In this document: piece after piece, positions 42,363-52,254 of the stretch
Layout: every line of letters begins with the position of its first letter
Numbering within the stretch: position 1 is the first letter of the stretch
DNA from: Larkinella bovis
GTDB taxonomy: Bacteria > Bacteroidota > Bacteroidia > Cytophagales > Spirosomataceae
Length of the DNA: 64,000 nucleotides
Direction of reading: 5' to 3'
NCBI RefSeq assembly: GCF_042655385.1
Contig: NZ_JBHSMA010000003.1
Location: forward strand, 558,001-622,000
Translations under genes and position numbers: made by a program
Notes under the pieces: generated by a model
The model's database searches: none
What the model saw: only the letters and a program-made list of their open reading frames with translations
Told to the model about the DNA's origin: nothing

Positions 42363-43073
42363 ATGCCCTTTGCTGATAACATTGTTCCGCTGTTTACGCT
42401 GATTGTTCTGGAAACCATCCTGGGTATTGATAACATCATTTTTATTTCCATTCTGGCCGACAAGCTTCCTCCTGATCAACGGGACCGGTTACGATACTGG
42501 GGCATTGGCCTCTCGATGGTTATGCGGCTGGCGCTCCTGGCGCTTATCGCCTGGATTATGCAACTTGATCAAACCCTGTTTGTGGTGGCGGGCATTGACA
42601 TCAGCGGGAAAGGGCTGATTTTACTCCTCGGGGGGTTATTTCTCATCTATAAGAGTACGAAAGAAATTTACCATAAAGCCGAATTAGGGGATGATGCTAA
42701 TGCGCCGGCGATGGATAAATCGTCCTTTCGGGACTTATTAATTCAGGTGCTGATTTTGGATCTCGTGTTTTCCATTGACTCTATTATTACGGCGGTGGGG
42801 ATGGTCGATGAACTCTGGGTGATGTACACGGCCGTGATTGTAACCGTGGTAATAATGCTGATCGCTTCCAGACCGATTGCTACCTTTATCGCGCGGCATC
42901 CTTCCTTCAAGATTTTGGCCCTGTGTTTCCTGTTAATCATCGGGATGTCGCTGGTGGCCGAAGGGCTGCATGTGGTGATTCCGAAAGGATATATCTATTT
43001 TTCAATGGCCTTCGCCTTTCTAGTGGATGTCATTCAGATGAAGACTGTTCGTCCCAAGCAATCCCAGAGTTGA
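42363..43073 (+). CDS. TerC family integral membrane protein
   Basis: A 236-residue protein with seven or so transmembrane segments and the family's acidic intramembrane motifs: ETILGIDNIIFI near residue 20 and LDLVFSIDSIITAVG near 140. TerC proteins export metal ions, often manganese, and take part in membrane redox or stress tolerance. A hand-counted line here is about 50 percent GC, somewhat below several neighbours. It is convergent with the RND outer membrane gene. No metal-specific regulator is adjacent. Confidence 0.93.
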   Translation: MPFADNIVPLFTLIVLETILGIDNIIFISILADKLPPDQRDRLRYWGIGLSMVMRLALLALIAWIMQLDQTLFVVAGIDISGKGLILLLGGLFLIYKSTKEIYHKAELGDDANAPAMDKSSFRDLLIQVLILDLVFSIDSIITAVGMVDELWVMYTAVIVTVVIMLIASRPIATFIARHPSFKILALCFLLIIGMSLVAEGLHVVIPKGYIYFSMAFAFLVDVIQMKTVRPKQSQS

Positions 43074-43168
43074 TTGTAGGGAGAGAAATCTGCCGTCTGC
43101 AGTTTTCCGGCCTGACGGGATGCCAGGAGATAGGGCAAGGTTATTTTCATTCCGGCGCGACCGCGAAT

Positions 43169-44560
43169 TCAGCGCCAGCCTCCGCCCAGCGAGCGGTACA
43201 GGTTTACGACCGATTGCAGCCGCTGCAACTGGTCGTTTATCCCGCCCAGTTCGGCCTGGAGCAGACTCTGGCGGGCCGTTATCACCTCGGTATAATTGGC
43301 AAATCCGTTCCGCAGCAATTCCTGCGAATAGTCGACGGACTTCCGGAGAGCGACCATCTGATTGGTCCGGATTTGTATTTTTTCGAGCGCCGTTTCGTGC
43401 AGGAACAACGCGTTCGAGACTTCCTGCCCGGCCGTCAGGAGCGTGTTCTGGAAAGTTAGGGCCGCTTCCTGCTGCTGCGCCTGGGCAACGGCCAGACGGG
43501 TTCGGTTCAGCCGCTGGTTGAAAATCGGCTGCGCCAGACCCGCGCCAATGCTGGCGGCTATCGACACCGGATTTAATAAATCAACCAGACCCAGCGACGA
43601 AAAACCGGCCGAACCGGAAAGGGTCAACGACGGATAAAAGGAAGCGCGGGCCACATTGGTTAATTCAAAATAATACCGATAGTTCTGTTCCGCCTGTTGC
43701 ACGTCGGGCCGGTTGGCTAACAGCTGGGCCGGGAGGCCGGTTTGCAAAACCGGTAGGGTTTTCTGGTCGGCCAGCGTACTCCGTGCAATCCTGGCTGGGG
43801 GCGAACCCAGTAAAACGCTTAACGCATTTTCGGTTTCCCGAATGCGCTGTTTCAGGTCGGGCAACGTGACTTCGGCCACATAGCGCTGGGCTTCGCTTTG
43901 TACGACGGCGGCTTCGGTAACAATGGCGGCTTCTTTCAGGGAACGCATGGTCTGTACTGTCGTATCCCAATTCACCACGGTCTGCCGGGTAATGAGCAGT
44001 TGCTGGTCCAGGGCTAAAAGCTGGTAATAATAATTGGCAATATTGGTTAACAAACTCGTTTGCACGGCCCGTGCGCCGGCTTCCGATTGCAACAGGCTGG
44101 CCCGGCTGGCCCGGCGGTTGCTGCGTAACCGGCCCCAAATGTCGGCTTCCCAGGCGGTCGATACGCCTAACTGGTATTGCGTGGCACTGGTCCGGATGCC
44201 AAACCCCTGGGCTTCCGAAAGCCGGGACTCGGTCACCCCGACCGTACCATTCAAGGTCGGATAAAAAACCGCCAGACTCTGCTGATAATAGGCCTCCGCC
44301 TGCTGAATCCGGGTATAGGCGGCCTGCAGGTCCAGATTCCGACGGATGCCTTCCCGAATCAATTGTTGTAAGAGCGTATCGGTAAACAGCTCCTGCCAGG
44401 GTAAGGTAGCGATCGTGCTGGTGTCGGTCGTGGCAACATCCCGGTAAAGATCAGCCGTCCGGACGTCGGCTGGCCGGTACGGCTGCGTTACCTTACACGA
44501 GGCTACCACCAGACCCGAGAGAAAAACAAAAAGCAGGAGCCGCCATTTTTTTTGGTCCAT
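43169..44560 (-). CDS. Outer membrane efflux lipoprotein (NodT/OprM-type) of an RND system
   Basis: A 463-residue TolC-like protein. The ATG at 44560 was chosen over one at 44593 because it gives a lipoprotein signal, MDQKKWRLLLFVFLSGLVVAS followed by Cys22. Two OEP repeats with long helices follow (for example LQAAYTRIQQAEAYYQQSLA, and LANRPDVQQAEQNYRYYFE in the second half), the NodT family arrangement. It forms the trimeric outer membrane channel for the pump encoded immediately upstream, 44 bases away. It is the last gene of the three-gene operon. Confidence 0.94.
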   Translation of the reverse strand: MDQKKWRLLLFVFLSGLVVASCKVTQPYRPADVRTADLYRDVATTDTSTIATLPWQELFTDTLLQQLIREGIRRNLDLQAAYTRIQQAEAYYQQSLAVFYPTLNGTVGVTESRLSEAQGFGIRTSATQYQLGVSTAWEADIWGRLRSNRRASRASLLQSEAGARAVQTSLLTNIANYYYQLLALDQQLLITRQTVVNWDTTVQTMRSLKEAAIVTEAAVVQSEAQRYVAEVTLPDLKQRIRETENALSVLLGSPPARIARSTLADQKTLPVLQTGLPAQLLANRPDVQQAEQNYRYYFELTNVARASFYPSLTLSGSAGFSSLGLVDLLNPVSIAASIGAGLAQPIFNQRLNRTRLAVAQAQQQEAALTFQNTLLTAGQEVSNALFLHETALEKIQIRTNQMVALRKSVDYSQELLRNGFANYTEVITARQSLLQAELGGINDQLQRLQSVVNLYRSLGGGWR

Positions 44561-44604
44561 GTTCGCTGTCGTAAAACCCTGTGGTGGAATCATTGAGTAG
44601 CTTG

Positions 44605-47600
44605 TTAATGCGTGGTCCGCTGGACGCCTTTCGCCGGTTCCGTATTGTTGGGCTCGGTCAGCGGTGCTTGCGGAGCCCCACTGATTCGTTCCTGCAGGGC
44701 CTGGAAGACAACGTACAAAACCGGAATGACAAACACCCCCAGCAGGGTCCCGATTAACATACCGCCGACAGCGCCGGTGCCAATGGAACGGTTCCCGATG
44801 GCACCCGCACCGGTTGAGAGCATCAGCGGAACCAGTCCCAGAATAAAGGCAAAGGAGGTCATCAGGATGGGCCGCAAACGGGCCTCGGCTCCTTCCAGGG
44901 CCGCCTGGACCAGGCCCATGCCATGCCGCCGGCGTTCCACCGCAAACTCCACAATCAGAATGGCGTTTTTTGCCAGCAGACCGATCAGCATGATCAAGGT
45001 GATTTGTAAATAAATGTTGTTGCTGATTCCAAACAGACTCGCAAATAGGAAGGCCCCCGCCAGACCGATGGGCAAGGACAGCAAAACCGCAAAAGGCAGG
45101 ATATAACTTCCGTACTGGGCGCAGAGCAGCAGGTAAACAAACAGCACGACCAGCAGGAAAATAAAACCCGTTTGGCCGCCCGCCGAAATCTCTTCCCGCG
45201 TCATGCCCGAAAATTCATAGCCGTACCCGATCGGCAGCGTTTGGGCGGCCACTTCTTCAATCGCGCGGATGGCGTCCCCGGAACTGTAGCCGGCATTGGG
45301 GGAGCCGGTAACGCCAATGGACGTAAAGAGGTTAAACCGCGAAATCGCCTGTGGTCCGTAGACCCTTTCCATCCGGATAAAGCCCGTGATGGGGGCCATG
45401 GTTCCGGCAGCATTCCGGACGTAAATGTTACTCAGCCCTTCCGGATTGGCCCGGAACGCGGCTTCGGACTGGTACATGACCCGGAATTGTTTGCCAAACT
45501 GGTTGAAGTTGGACGCGTAGACGCCCCCGTAGTACCCCTGCATGGTACTTAAAATGTCGTTAACGGTTAAGCCGGCGACTTTCGCTTTCGCCACATCCAC
45601 ATCAATCTGGTATTGCGGAAAGTTGACGTTGAAGGCTGTCGATGCAAACTGGATTTCGGGGCGTTGATTCAAAGCCGCCAGGAAATCATTGCCGATTTTT
45701 GAAAAAGTGGCAATATCCCGGCCGCTCTTGTTTTGCAATTGAAACTCGAAACCGCCCGAGCTCCCAAACCCCTGAATGGTCGGGGGCGCAAAAAAGATGA
45801 TTTTGGCGTCGCGGATTCCACTGGTTTTGGCGAAGAGCTGGCCGATCAGCGATTGCACATCCTGTCCTTTCCCGCCCCGCTGGTCCCAGGGCTTCAGCCG
45901 CATCACCAGCATGCCATAATTGCTGCCGGTCCCGCTGATCATTCCCCGTCCGGTAATTTTTAAGATATTCTCAATTTCCGGAATACCACGACCGATGGCT
46001 TCCACCTGGTTGGCAATGACATCGGTTCGTTCGGTAGACGCAGAAGGAGGCAGGGCAATGTCGGCCATGATGGAGCCGATATCTTCATTGGGTACAAAGG
46101 CTTTTGGGGTCGTTTGCATCAAATAATAGAAGAGTCCGGCAAAGGCCGCCAGGATGGTCCAGGCCATCCATTGTTTCCGAATCAGGAAGGAAACCGACTG
46201 GTGGTATCGGGCCGTCGTTCTTTCGAACGTTCGGTTAAACCAGCCGTAGAACCGTTGCAGCATACTCTTCTTTTTATGGGCGTTGGCCGGATGCGGTTTC
46301 AGAAACAGGGCGCATAACGCCGGGCTCAGGGTCAATGCATTCACCGCCGAGAGGATGATGGCGATGGCCAGCGTAAGGCCAAACTGCTTGTAGAAGACCC
46401 CGGCGGAGCCCGAAATGAAGCTCACCGGCACAAAAACCGCAGCCATAACCAGGGTAATGGAAATGATAGCCCCGGATATTTCATGCATGGCGTCTTTGGT
46501 GGCTTTGAGCGCCGAGGTGTAACCCTGGTCCAGTTTGGCATGGACGGCCTCCACGACAACAATGGCATCATCCACCACAATTCCGATGGCCAGAACCATC
46601 GCAAACAAGGTCAGCAGGTTGATGGTGAAACCGAATAAACTCAGGAAGAAAAACGTGCCGACAATGGCGACCGGTACGGCAATCGCCGGAATGAGGGTCG
46701 AGCGGAAGTCCTGCAGAAACACGAATACGACCAGAAACACCAGCAGAAAGGCTTCGATCAGGGTGTGAATGACCTTCTCGATGGAGGCATCCAGAAAGTC
46801 ATTGGCATTGACCAGCGTCACGTATTGAATGCCTTTGGGAAACGACCGGGCCGCTTCCTGCAGTACCCGCAAACTGCCTTCAATCACCTCTTTGGCATTC
46901 GAACCGGCGGTTTGGCTGATCGCTACGCCCACCGAAGGTTTGCCATTGGTGGTGGTCGTGCTGGCGTAACTCAGGGCTCCCAACTCGATGCGGGCAATAT
47001 CTTTCAGGCGTAAAATTTGTCCGTTCTCGGTGGCCTTAATCACAACCTGTTCGAATTCGCGGGCATCCCTCAGCCGCCCCCGGTATTTGATAACATACTG
47101 GAACGATTGCTGTCCCTGCTCGCCGAATTGCCCGGGGGCGGCTTCAATGTTTTGTTCGGCCAGGGCCGCGCTGATGTCATTGGGAATAAGGCCATACGTT
47201 GCCATTACATCCGGTTTTAGCCAGATCCGCATCGAGTAGTCCATGCGCCCGAAGGCGGTTGCTTCGCCCACACCGGTGACGCGTTTGATCAGCGGCACCA
47301 GATTGATTTCCGCATAGTTCTGCAGAAAGGTCTGATCATAGGCCGGGTTGTCGCTGTAAAGCGAAAAAATAACCAGGTTACTGCTCTGGCTTTTGGCGGT
47401 TGTCACGCCGGACCGGGTGACTTCCTGGGGCAACTGGGGCGTGGCGCGAGCCACCCGGTTTTGAACGTTGACCGATGCCAGATCCGGGTTGGTGCCCAAT
47501 TTGAAATTGATCGTTATCCGGGCCGTGCCGTCGTTCCCGGCCGAAGACGTCATGTAAGTCATATTCTCCACCCCGTTGATCTCTTCTTCCAGGGGAATGA

Positions 47601-47784
47601 CCACGCTGTTGAGCACCACATCCGCATTGGCTCCCTGGTAGGAGGTGGAAACCACAACCGTCGGGGGCGCAATTTCGGGGTATTGGGAAACCGGCAGGGA
47701 AAGCAGCCCCAGCGCCCCCAGAATCACGATGAGAATGGAAATGACGGTGGAGAGGACCGGCTGATCGATAAAGCGATTGAACAT
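44605..47784 (-). CDS. RND multidrug efflux permease (HAE1/AcrB type)
   Basis: A 1059-residue inner membrane pump of normal family length. It starts MFNRFIDQPVLSTVISILIV and has the proton-relay acidic pair Asp405-Asp406 in GIVVDDAIVVVEA, matching AcrB Asp407-Asp408, plus two large periplasmic loops and twelve transmembrane helices. It exports hydrophobic compounds or drugs using the proton gradient, with the adaptor and outer membrane genes on either side. No regulator is adjacent. The gene itself is intact. Confidence 0.96.
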   Translation of the reverse strand: MFNRFIDQPVLSTVISILIVILGALGLLSLPVSQYPEIAPPTVVVSTSYQGANADVVLNSVVIPLEEEINGVENMTYMTSSAGNDGTARITINFKLGTNPDLASVNVQNRVARATPQLPQEVTRSGVTTAKSQSSNLVIFSLYSDNPAYDQTFLQNYAEINLVPLIKRVTGVGEATAFGRMDYSMRIWLKPDVMATYGLIPNDISAALAEQNIEAAPGQFGEQGQQSFQYVIKYRGRLRDAREFEQVVIKATENGQILRLKDIARIELGALSYASTTTTNGKPSVGVAISQTAGSNAKEVIEGSLRVLQEAARSFPKGIQYVTLVNANDFLDASIEKVIHTLIEAFLLVFLVVFVFLQDFRSTLIPAIAVPVAIVGTFFFLSLFGFTINLLTLFAMVLAIGIVVDDAIVVVEAVHAKLDQGYTSALKATKDAMHEISGAIISITLVMAAVFVPVSFISGSAGVFYKQFGLTLAIAIILSAVNALTLSPALCALFLKPHPANAHKKKSMLQRFYGWFNRTFERTTARYHQSVSFLIRKQWMAWTILAAFAGLFYYLMQTTPKAFVPNEDIGSIMADIALPPSASTERTDVIANQVEAIGRGIPEIENILKITGRGMISGTGSNYGMLVMRLKPWDQRGGKGQDVQSLIGQLFAKTSGIRDAKIIFFAPPTIQGFGSSGGFEFQLQNKSGRDIATFSKIGNDFLAALNQRPEIQFASTAFNVNFPQYQIDVDVAKAKVAGLTVNDILSTMQGYYGGVYASNFNQFGKQFRVMYQSEAAFRANPEGLSNIYVRNAAGTMAPITGFIRMERVYGPQAISRFNLFTSIGVTGSPNAGYSSGDAIRAIEEVAAQTLPIGYGYEFSGMTREEISAGGQTGFIFLLVVLFVYLLLCAQYGSYILPFAVLLSLPIGLAGAFLFASLFGISNNIYLQITLIMLIGLLAKNAILIVEFAVERRRHGMGLVQAALEGAEARLRPILMTSFAFILGLVPLMLSTGAGAIGNRSIGTGAVGGMLIGTLLGVFVIPVLYVVFQALQERISGAPQAPLTEPNNTEPAKGVQRTTH

Positions 47785-47819
47785 GATTTCTGATGGAGCT
47801 AAAAAATGTCAATAGCCTT

Positions 47820-48988
47820 TTAGTGAGCCGGTTGCCGGTATACGCTATCGCTATTAACCGCCCTGGGCTTGATGGAGGCCCCTTCCCGTAGCGTAGCGAC
47901 ACCTTCCAGAACAATCTGCTGACCGGGTCGTAATCCCTGCTGCACAATAAAGAAGCGCCCATCATTATTTTGCATCACGCTGATGGCGCTACTCTGCACG
48001 GTTCCATTCGATTCTACCAGGTAGACAAACGTTTTGCCCTGGATCTCATAGGTGGCTTTTTGCGGGATGACAATCGCCGAATCAACCGTTACCGGAATCC
48101 GCACGATCCCGCTGCTCCCACTGCGGACGAGGTTGCCCGGATTGGGAAACGTGGCCCGCACTCGAACGGACCCGGTTTCGGTATTGATGGAACCGCTGGT
48201 GGTTTCGATACGTCCTTTTTTGGGAAATTCCTGGCCGTTGGCCAGGATCAGCGAAACCGGCGGCATGGTGGCTAACCGGGCCTGGGTCGTAGCGCCTTTG
48301 GTGTTTCTGGAAAACTCCAGCACCTGTTTTTCGTTGATGGAAAAATAGGCATAGATATTCCCGATGTTGGAAACCGTCGTCAGGGGCTGCGGGGTATTGC
48401 TATTGACCAGACTGCCTATTTTATACGGAATGATTCCAACAATCCCGTTGGCGGGGCTTGTTACGCTCGTATAGCCTAAATTGGTCCGGGCGTTGGCCAG
48501 CGTCGCATTCGCCTGGGCCAGGGCGGCCTGTTTGGCCTGAAATGTAAACTCAGCCGATTCCAGCACGTATTTGCTGACGATGTTTTTTTCGACCAGTGGC
48601 CGTACTTTATTGACCTCCATCTGGGCCGCGTTTACATCGGCCTGGGCAATTTTGATGGCAGCCTGAGCGGTTCTGACCTCCTGTTCATATTGGGGGGCGG
48701 TTATTTTGAAAAGAGGCTGGCCTTTTCGAACGGTCGCTCCTTCATCGACAAAAATCTGCTCGATATAACCGTCGATCTTCGGGCGGATTTCGATATCCTG
48801 CTGCCCTTCAATCGTCGCCGGATAGTCACTGTTCAGGGTCGTGGTGCGGGGCGTAAGGGTAAGCACCGGATAATCCTTTACTACCTCGGCCGATTGCCCG
48901 GCCGAATTTTGTTTTTTTCCTGGCACGAAGGAAACAGGAGCACCACTACAAAGAGGGCAACCAGGAAGGATGGCAGGCGCATACCCAT
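47820..48988 (-). pseudogene. RND periplasmic adaptor (membrane fusion protein), lipoprotein, frameshifted in an A7 run
   Basis: The main frame (368 residues from a GTG at 48926) has the full adaptor body: a barrel-sandwich hybrid domain (PKIDGYIEQIFVDEGATVRKG), an alpha-hairpin, and beta-barrel domains to the end. It lacks any export signal. The missing signal is directly upstream in another phase: an ATG at 48988 encodes MGMRLPSFLVALFVVVLLFP, then Ser and lipidated Cys22, followed by QEK. The two join at a run of seven A (plus-strand T at 48912-48918). Eight A would give a continuous CQEKKQNSAGQ. So the gene is either broken, phase-variable, rescued by slippage, or affected by a sequencing error. 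The pump genes downstream are intact. Confidence 0.85.
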
Positions 48989-49212
48989 ATGGAATGGAGC
49001 GATAGGTCTAGAATAAAGTATCTATAGCATAACGCTTTATTTAGGAAAGGGTTGAAAATCAGAGCAAAATTTGAGGAAAGGAGGTTTGAAATACCGGTAA
49101 ACGGGTAATTAGACTCTGGGTGAAGACGGTCTGGAGCCCGGAAATAGATTGGCGAAACCACCCGTTTCAGACTGCTCGGGCAAGGAACGGATGGTTTCGC
49201 TACGGCTCCGTA
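48989..49212. other. Intergenic region between the sialic acid locus and the RND operon
   Basis: About 225 bases that must hold the RND operon promoter, because the upstream Gfo/Idh gene ends here. AT-rich at 49010-49075. No terminator or consensus promoter was confidently identified. Confidence 0.4.
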
Positions 49213-50208
49213 TTACTCGTAAGAAATTCGCTGCTTTTGCCCACGTTGCCAGGATTGCAGAATGGCCTCGCAGATGGCGGTCGAGATCAGTCCATCGGCA
49301 GCAGATGTTTCCGGCTGTCGATGCCCCGCGACAGCTTCCAGAAACGCCGTATGCTCCGCCCGGAAAATATCATCCCGTTCCTGCTGAAATGAGACGGTTT
49401 CAACCGCCTGCGCTTGCCGGTTCCCGATGCGGAGGTGACTCTGTTCAAAATCCAGAACGGCCCAACCTTCGTCGCCGGTAATTTCGTAGCAATGCCGCTG
49501 CGGCATTTGCACGTAGTTCAGGTGGATATGGGCGATCAGCGGGGCGTCGTATTCCAGCATAATATCCGCCACGTTCGGAGCCGCGCTGAACTCCAGGTTT
49601 CCGCCCTGAAACCCGGGCGTATACACCGTCGTAGGGCGTTTTTTCAAAAGCCAGTAGACCAGGTCCATCTGATGCGCATAGTCGAAAAACAGGGAGCCAG
49701 GGTTATAAGCCTGGTATCTGGACAGGGAGTTGACGAGCGTGATGTAGGTGCCAACCCGGGCGTGTAGATGGAGGATGTTACCCAGTTTGCCCTGATCGAT
49801 GAGTCCTTTCAGCAATTGCATACCCCGCCAGAAATGCAGGTAGAAGCCCACGCCAAAGGTGAGGCCCGTCCGGTCGACCACCGAAGCAAGCTGCCGGGCT
49901 TCTTCCCGCGTGGCCGTCATGGGTTTTTCGCAGAAAACATGGACACCTGCCTCCAGCGCCTGGATGGATTGCGAAGCGTGCAACGGCGTTGGGGTGGCCA
50001 GCCAGACAATGTTCGGTTTCGTGGCCAGCATTGCCTCAAAGGACGTGTGGTTTTTCACCGCACCGAGAACCTGTTGGGCGGCCGTTGCGGTTTCCGGACT
50101 TATTTCCAGCACTTCTAGCGCCACGTCTTCCCGTTCCTGTAATAAGCGCGCGTGCCGCAGTCCGATGGAGCCCAGCCCCACCACCACGATTCGGTAGGTT
50201 ACTGCCAT
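49213..50208 (-). CDS. Gfo/Idh/MocA oxidoreductase ending the sialic acid locus (candidate anhydro-sialate oxidoreductase)
   Basis: A 331-residue cytoplasmic dehydrogenase. The Rossmann motif GLGSIG is at 11-16, the family Lys95 in FCEKPM, and the conserved His179 in FFDYAHQMDLVYW. It overlaps the SDR gene by 10 bases, so it belongs to the same transcript as the sialic acid genes. Known sialic acid oxidoreductases of this fold (NanOx of Ruminococcus gnavus, YjhC of E. coli) convert 2,7-anhydro-Neu5Ac or 2-deoxy-2,3-didehydro-Neu5Ac to Neu5Ac by an NAD-dependent route. That role here is an inference from context only. The alternative is oxidation of another amino sugar. Confidence 0.9.
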   Translation of the reverse strand: MAVTYRIVVVGLGSIGLRHARLLQEREDVALEVLEISPETATAAQQVLGAVKNHTSFEAMLATKPNIVWLATPTPLHASQSIQALEAGVHVFCEKPMTATREEARQLASVVDRTGLTFGVGFYLHFWRGMQLLKGLIDQGKLGNILHLHARVGTYITLVNSLSRYQAYNPGSLFFDYAHQMDLVYWLLKKRPTTVYTPGFQGGNLEFSAAPNVADIMLEYDAPLIAHIHLNYVQMPQRHCYEITGDEGWAVLDFEQSHLRIGNRQAQAVETVSFQQERDDIFRAEHTAFLEAVAGHRQPETSAADGLISTAICEAILQSWQRGQKQRISYE

Positions 50209-51014
50209 GTTGAAAACCCGCCGTCTACGACGATATTTTGACCCGTTACATAATCGGAGGCCGGAGAGGCCAGAAAGAGAATGACGCCCTTCAGATCCTG
50301 CCCGTCTTTGCCCATTCGCCCTAGCGGGGTTCGGTCGCTGTAGGCTGCTACAAACGCCGGATGATGCTGGCGTTCGGGGCCGGTAAATCCACCCGGTGAA
50401 ATACTGTTAACCCGAATCCCCTGAGGGGAGAGAAAACCGGCCAGATCGCGGGTCAGTCCGATGACACCGGCTTTGGATGCGGCATAATCCACCGGTTGTC
50501 CCAGCATCCCTGCAGCTTCGTACATCCGGCGGTCGCGGCCGATGAGTCCGGCGATGGAGGCAATGTTGATGATTTTCCCCGACTTCTGGGCCACCATGAT
50601 TTTACCGAACTCCTTGCAGCAATAGATTATGCCCGTCAGGTTGGTCTGCACGGAATTGTGGATATCCTTCGGGTTGCGTTCAAACAGGTAAGCGATACTG
50701 GAGCCGGACCCACCGCCCGCATTATTGACGAGAATATCGAGGGAAGGACGCCATTCCTGGAACGCTTGCGCGCAGGCGGCTACCTGCTCGGGATCCGTGT
50801 GGTCCATTTGCAAGGGAAGTGTCTCAACGCCGTACATCTGTTGAAGTTGGGTTGCGGCCTGGGCGGCTTTTTCATAACGGCGGGATGTAAGGGAAACGGC
50901 ACAACCGGCGGCCGCCAGGATGGAGGCTGCTTCATACCCCAATACCGAAGAACCGCCGGTGATCAGGGCGGTTTTCCCCGCCAGATTGAATAAACTTGAA
51001 ATATCAGAATGCAT
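50199..51014 (-). CDS. SDR family oxidoreductase in the sialic acid locus
   Basis: A 271-residue classical short-chain dehydrogenase. The cofactor motif is TGGSSVLG (19-26), in which the second glycine of TGxxxGxG is replaced by Val24. The NNAG motif is in LVNNAGG, and the catalytic Ser, Tyr and Lys are in INIASIAG and DYAASKAG. The ATG at 51014 was chosen because an earlier frame start at 51176 would run into the epimerase gene and add 54 unlikely residues. The gap to the epimerase gene is 17 bases. The substrate is unknown; N-acylmannosamine dehydrogenases of the SDR type are known, so ManNAc is one candidate. Confidence 0.92.
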   Translation of the reverse strand: MHSDISSLFNLAGKTALITGGSSVLGYEAASILAAAGCAVSLTSRRYEKAAQAATQLQQMYGVETLPLQMDHTDPEQVAACAQAFQEWRPSLDILVNNAGGGSGSSIAYLFERNPKDIHNSVQTNLTGIIYCCKEFGKIMVAQKSGKIINIASIAGLIGRDRRMYEAAGMLGQPVDYAASKAGVIGLTRDLAGFLSPQGIRVNSISPGGFTGPERQHHPAFVAAYSDRTPLGRMGKDGQDLKGVILFLASPASDYVTGQNIVVDGGFSTWQ

Positions 51015-51031
51015 ACGTGGAAAAGATCGCG

Positions 51032-52243
51032 TTAGAGCACGCTGTGGGTTTTTAGGTAATTGTCCAGTAGTTGCAGGCAGTACCATTCCTGCCGCGGTAA
51101 GTGAAAAGGCCCTTTGAAAAGATTGCCTTTGGCGGTTTGGGCGACCCGACCGTCGCGGTGTAAATACCCGAACCATTCGCCGTGGGCCTGGTCCAGAAAA
51201 TGATCATACGCATACTGGTGGACCATCCGGTGCCAGCGGGCGTATTTTTCATCGCCGGTGAGCAGGAAGGCCAGCAGGGTGGCAATAATCGTTTCGTTGT
51301 GCGGCCACCAGAATTTCATATCCTGCCAGTATTCCTGAACCGGTTTTCCGAATACATCCCGGAAGTACAAAATACCGCCGTGCTGCTGATCCCAGCCCCT
51401 TTCCCACATGTAATCGAGCATGCGGCAACCGAGGTCTTTCAGCTGGTCGTCTTTCCGGTGCATGGCTTCGTGCAGGATAAACCAGGCGCCTTCTATCGCA
51501 TGGCCGGGGTTCAGGGTCCGGCCGTCGATGTGGTCGATGATGCTGCCGTCGGGGGCAACCTGTTCCATCACACAGCGGATATCGTCTTTGACAAACTTCT
51601 CCTGAATCTGCTCGATCCAGGTACTGATCCAATCGTCGCAGCGCGGATCGCCGATCGTATCGCGCAACTGTTGGGCGGTATTGATCATAATCATTGGAGT
51701 ACCGATGCCGATCGCCGGGCGGGTATCGGTAAATTTCGCGGGCAGCAATCCAGGCGTGGAAGCAAAGCGAATGCAATTTCCGAATGCGCTTCGCGCCGAA
51801 GCGGCAACGGCTTCAGAAGCCGGATCACCCGCCTGCGCCAGGGCTTTGGCATAAGCGGCTGCGGCAATGACATAAAAGGTTTCCGAAAAAAAGTACCTCC
51901 TTTTCCGGATGGGCCGGCCGTCGCGGGCGACGTGAAAAAACATGCGCCCGTCACTATCAAAGCAATGGGTATTCAGAAAATCGTACCCCAACCGGGCACC
52001 TTCCAGCCATTCCGGCCGGGGCTCGACGGTGTTGTACAGGGTCGCCAGCAGCCAGGTCGCGCGGCCCTGGATCCAGACGGCTTTATCATCGTCGATCAGC
52101 GAGCCGTCGGCATCGCGCATGAGCAAAAAACCGCCATGCTCCCGATCAAACGAGCGGGGAAACCAGAACGGGACGGTGTTTTCGAGAAGCTGGTTCCGGT
52201 AAAAACTCCGGAGAGACTGTAGTTCTTCAAGCGTATATGACAT
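51032..52243 (-). CDS. nanE: N-acylglucosamine 2-epimerase (AGE/RenBP family), NanE-II type
   Basis: A 403-residue (alpha/alpha)6 barrel protein. Catalytic-region histidines are in NPGHAIEGAW (His248), KFWWPHNETI (His315) and GPFHLPRQEWY (His381), as in RenBP-type epimerases. It converts ManNAc to GlcNAc without phosphorylation. This follows NanA lyase and matches the Bacteroides fragilis route, in which a separate kinase (RokA) then makes GlcNAc-6-phosphate. It lies in the sialic acid operon, 11 bases from the sialidase gene. No kinase is present in the window. The symbol follows Bacteroides usage. Confidence 0.93.
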   Translation of the reverse strand: MSYTLEELQSLRSFYRNQLLENTVPFWFPRSFDREHGGFLLMRDADGSLIDDDKAVWIQGRATWLLATLYNTVEPRPEWLEGARLGYDFLNTHCFDSDGRMFFHVARDGRPIRKRRYFFSETFYVIAAAAYAKALAQAGDPASEAVAASARSAFGNCIRFASTPGLLPAKFTDTRPAIGIGTPMIMINTAQQLRDTIGDPRCDDWISTWIEQIQEKFVKDDIRCVMEQVAPDGSIIDHIDGRTLNPGHAIEGAWFILHEAMHRKDDQLKDLGCRMLDYMWERGWDQQHGGILYFRDVFGKPVQEYWQDMKFWWPHNETIIATLLAFLLTGDEKYARWHRMVHQYAYDHFLDQAHGEWFGYLHRDGRVAQTAKGNLFKGPFHLPRQEWYCLQLLDNYLKTHSVL

Positions 52244-52254
52244 ACTAGTTCAGG

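Noticed and set aside
48926..48988. Treating the adaptor as a normal gene starting at the GTG at 48926
   Set aside because: The product would lack any export signal, whereas an intact lipoprotein signal lies directly upstream one base out of phase.
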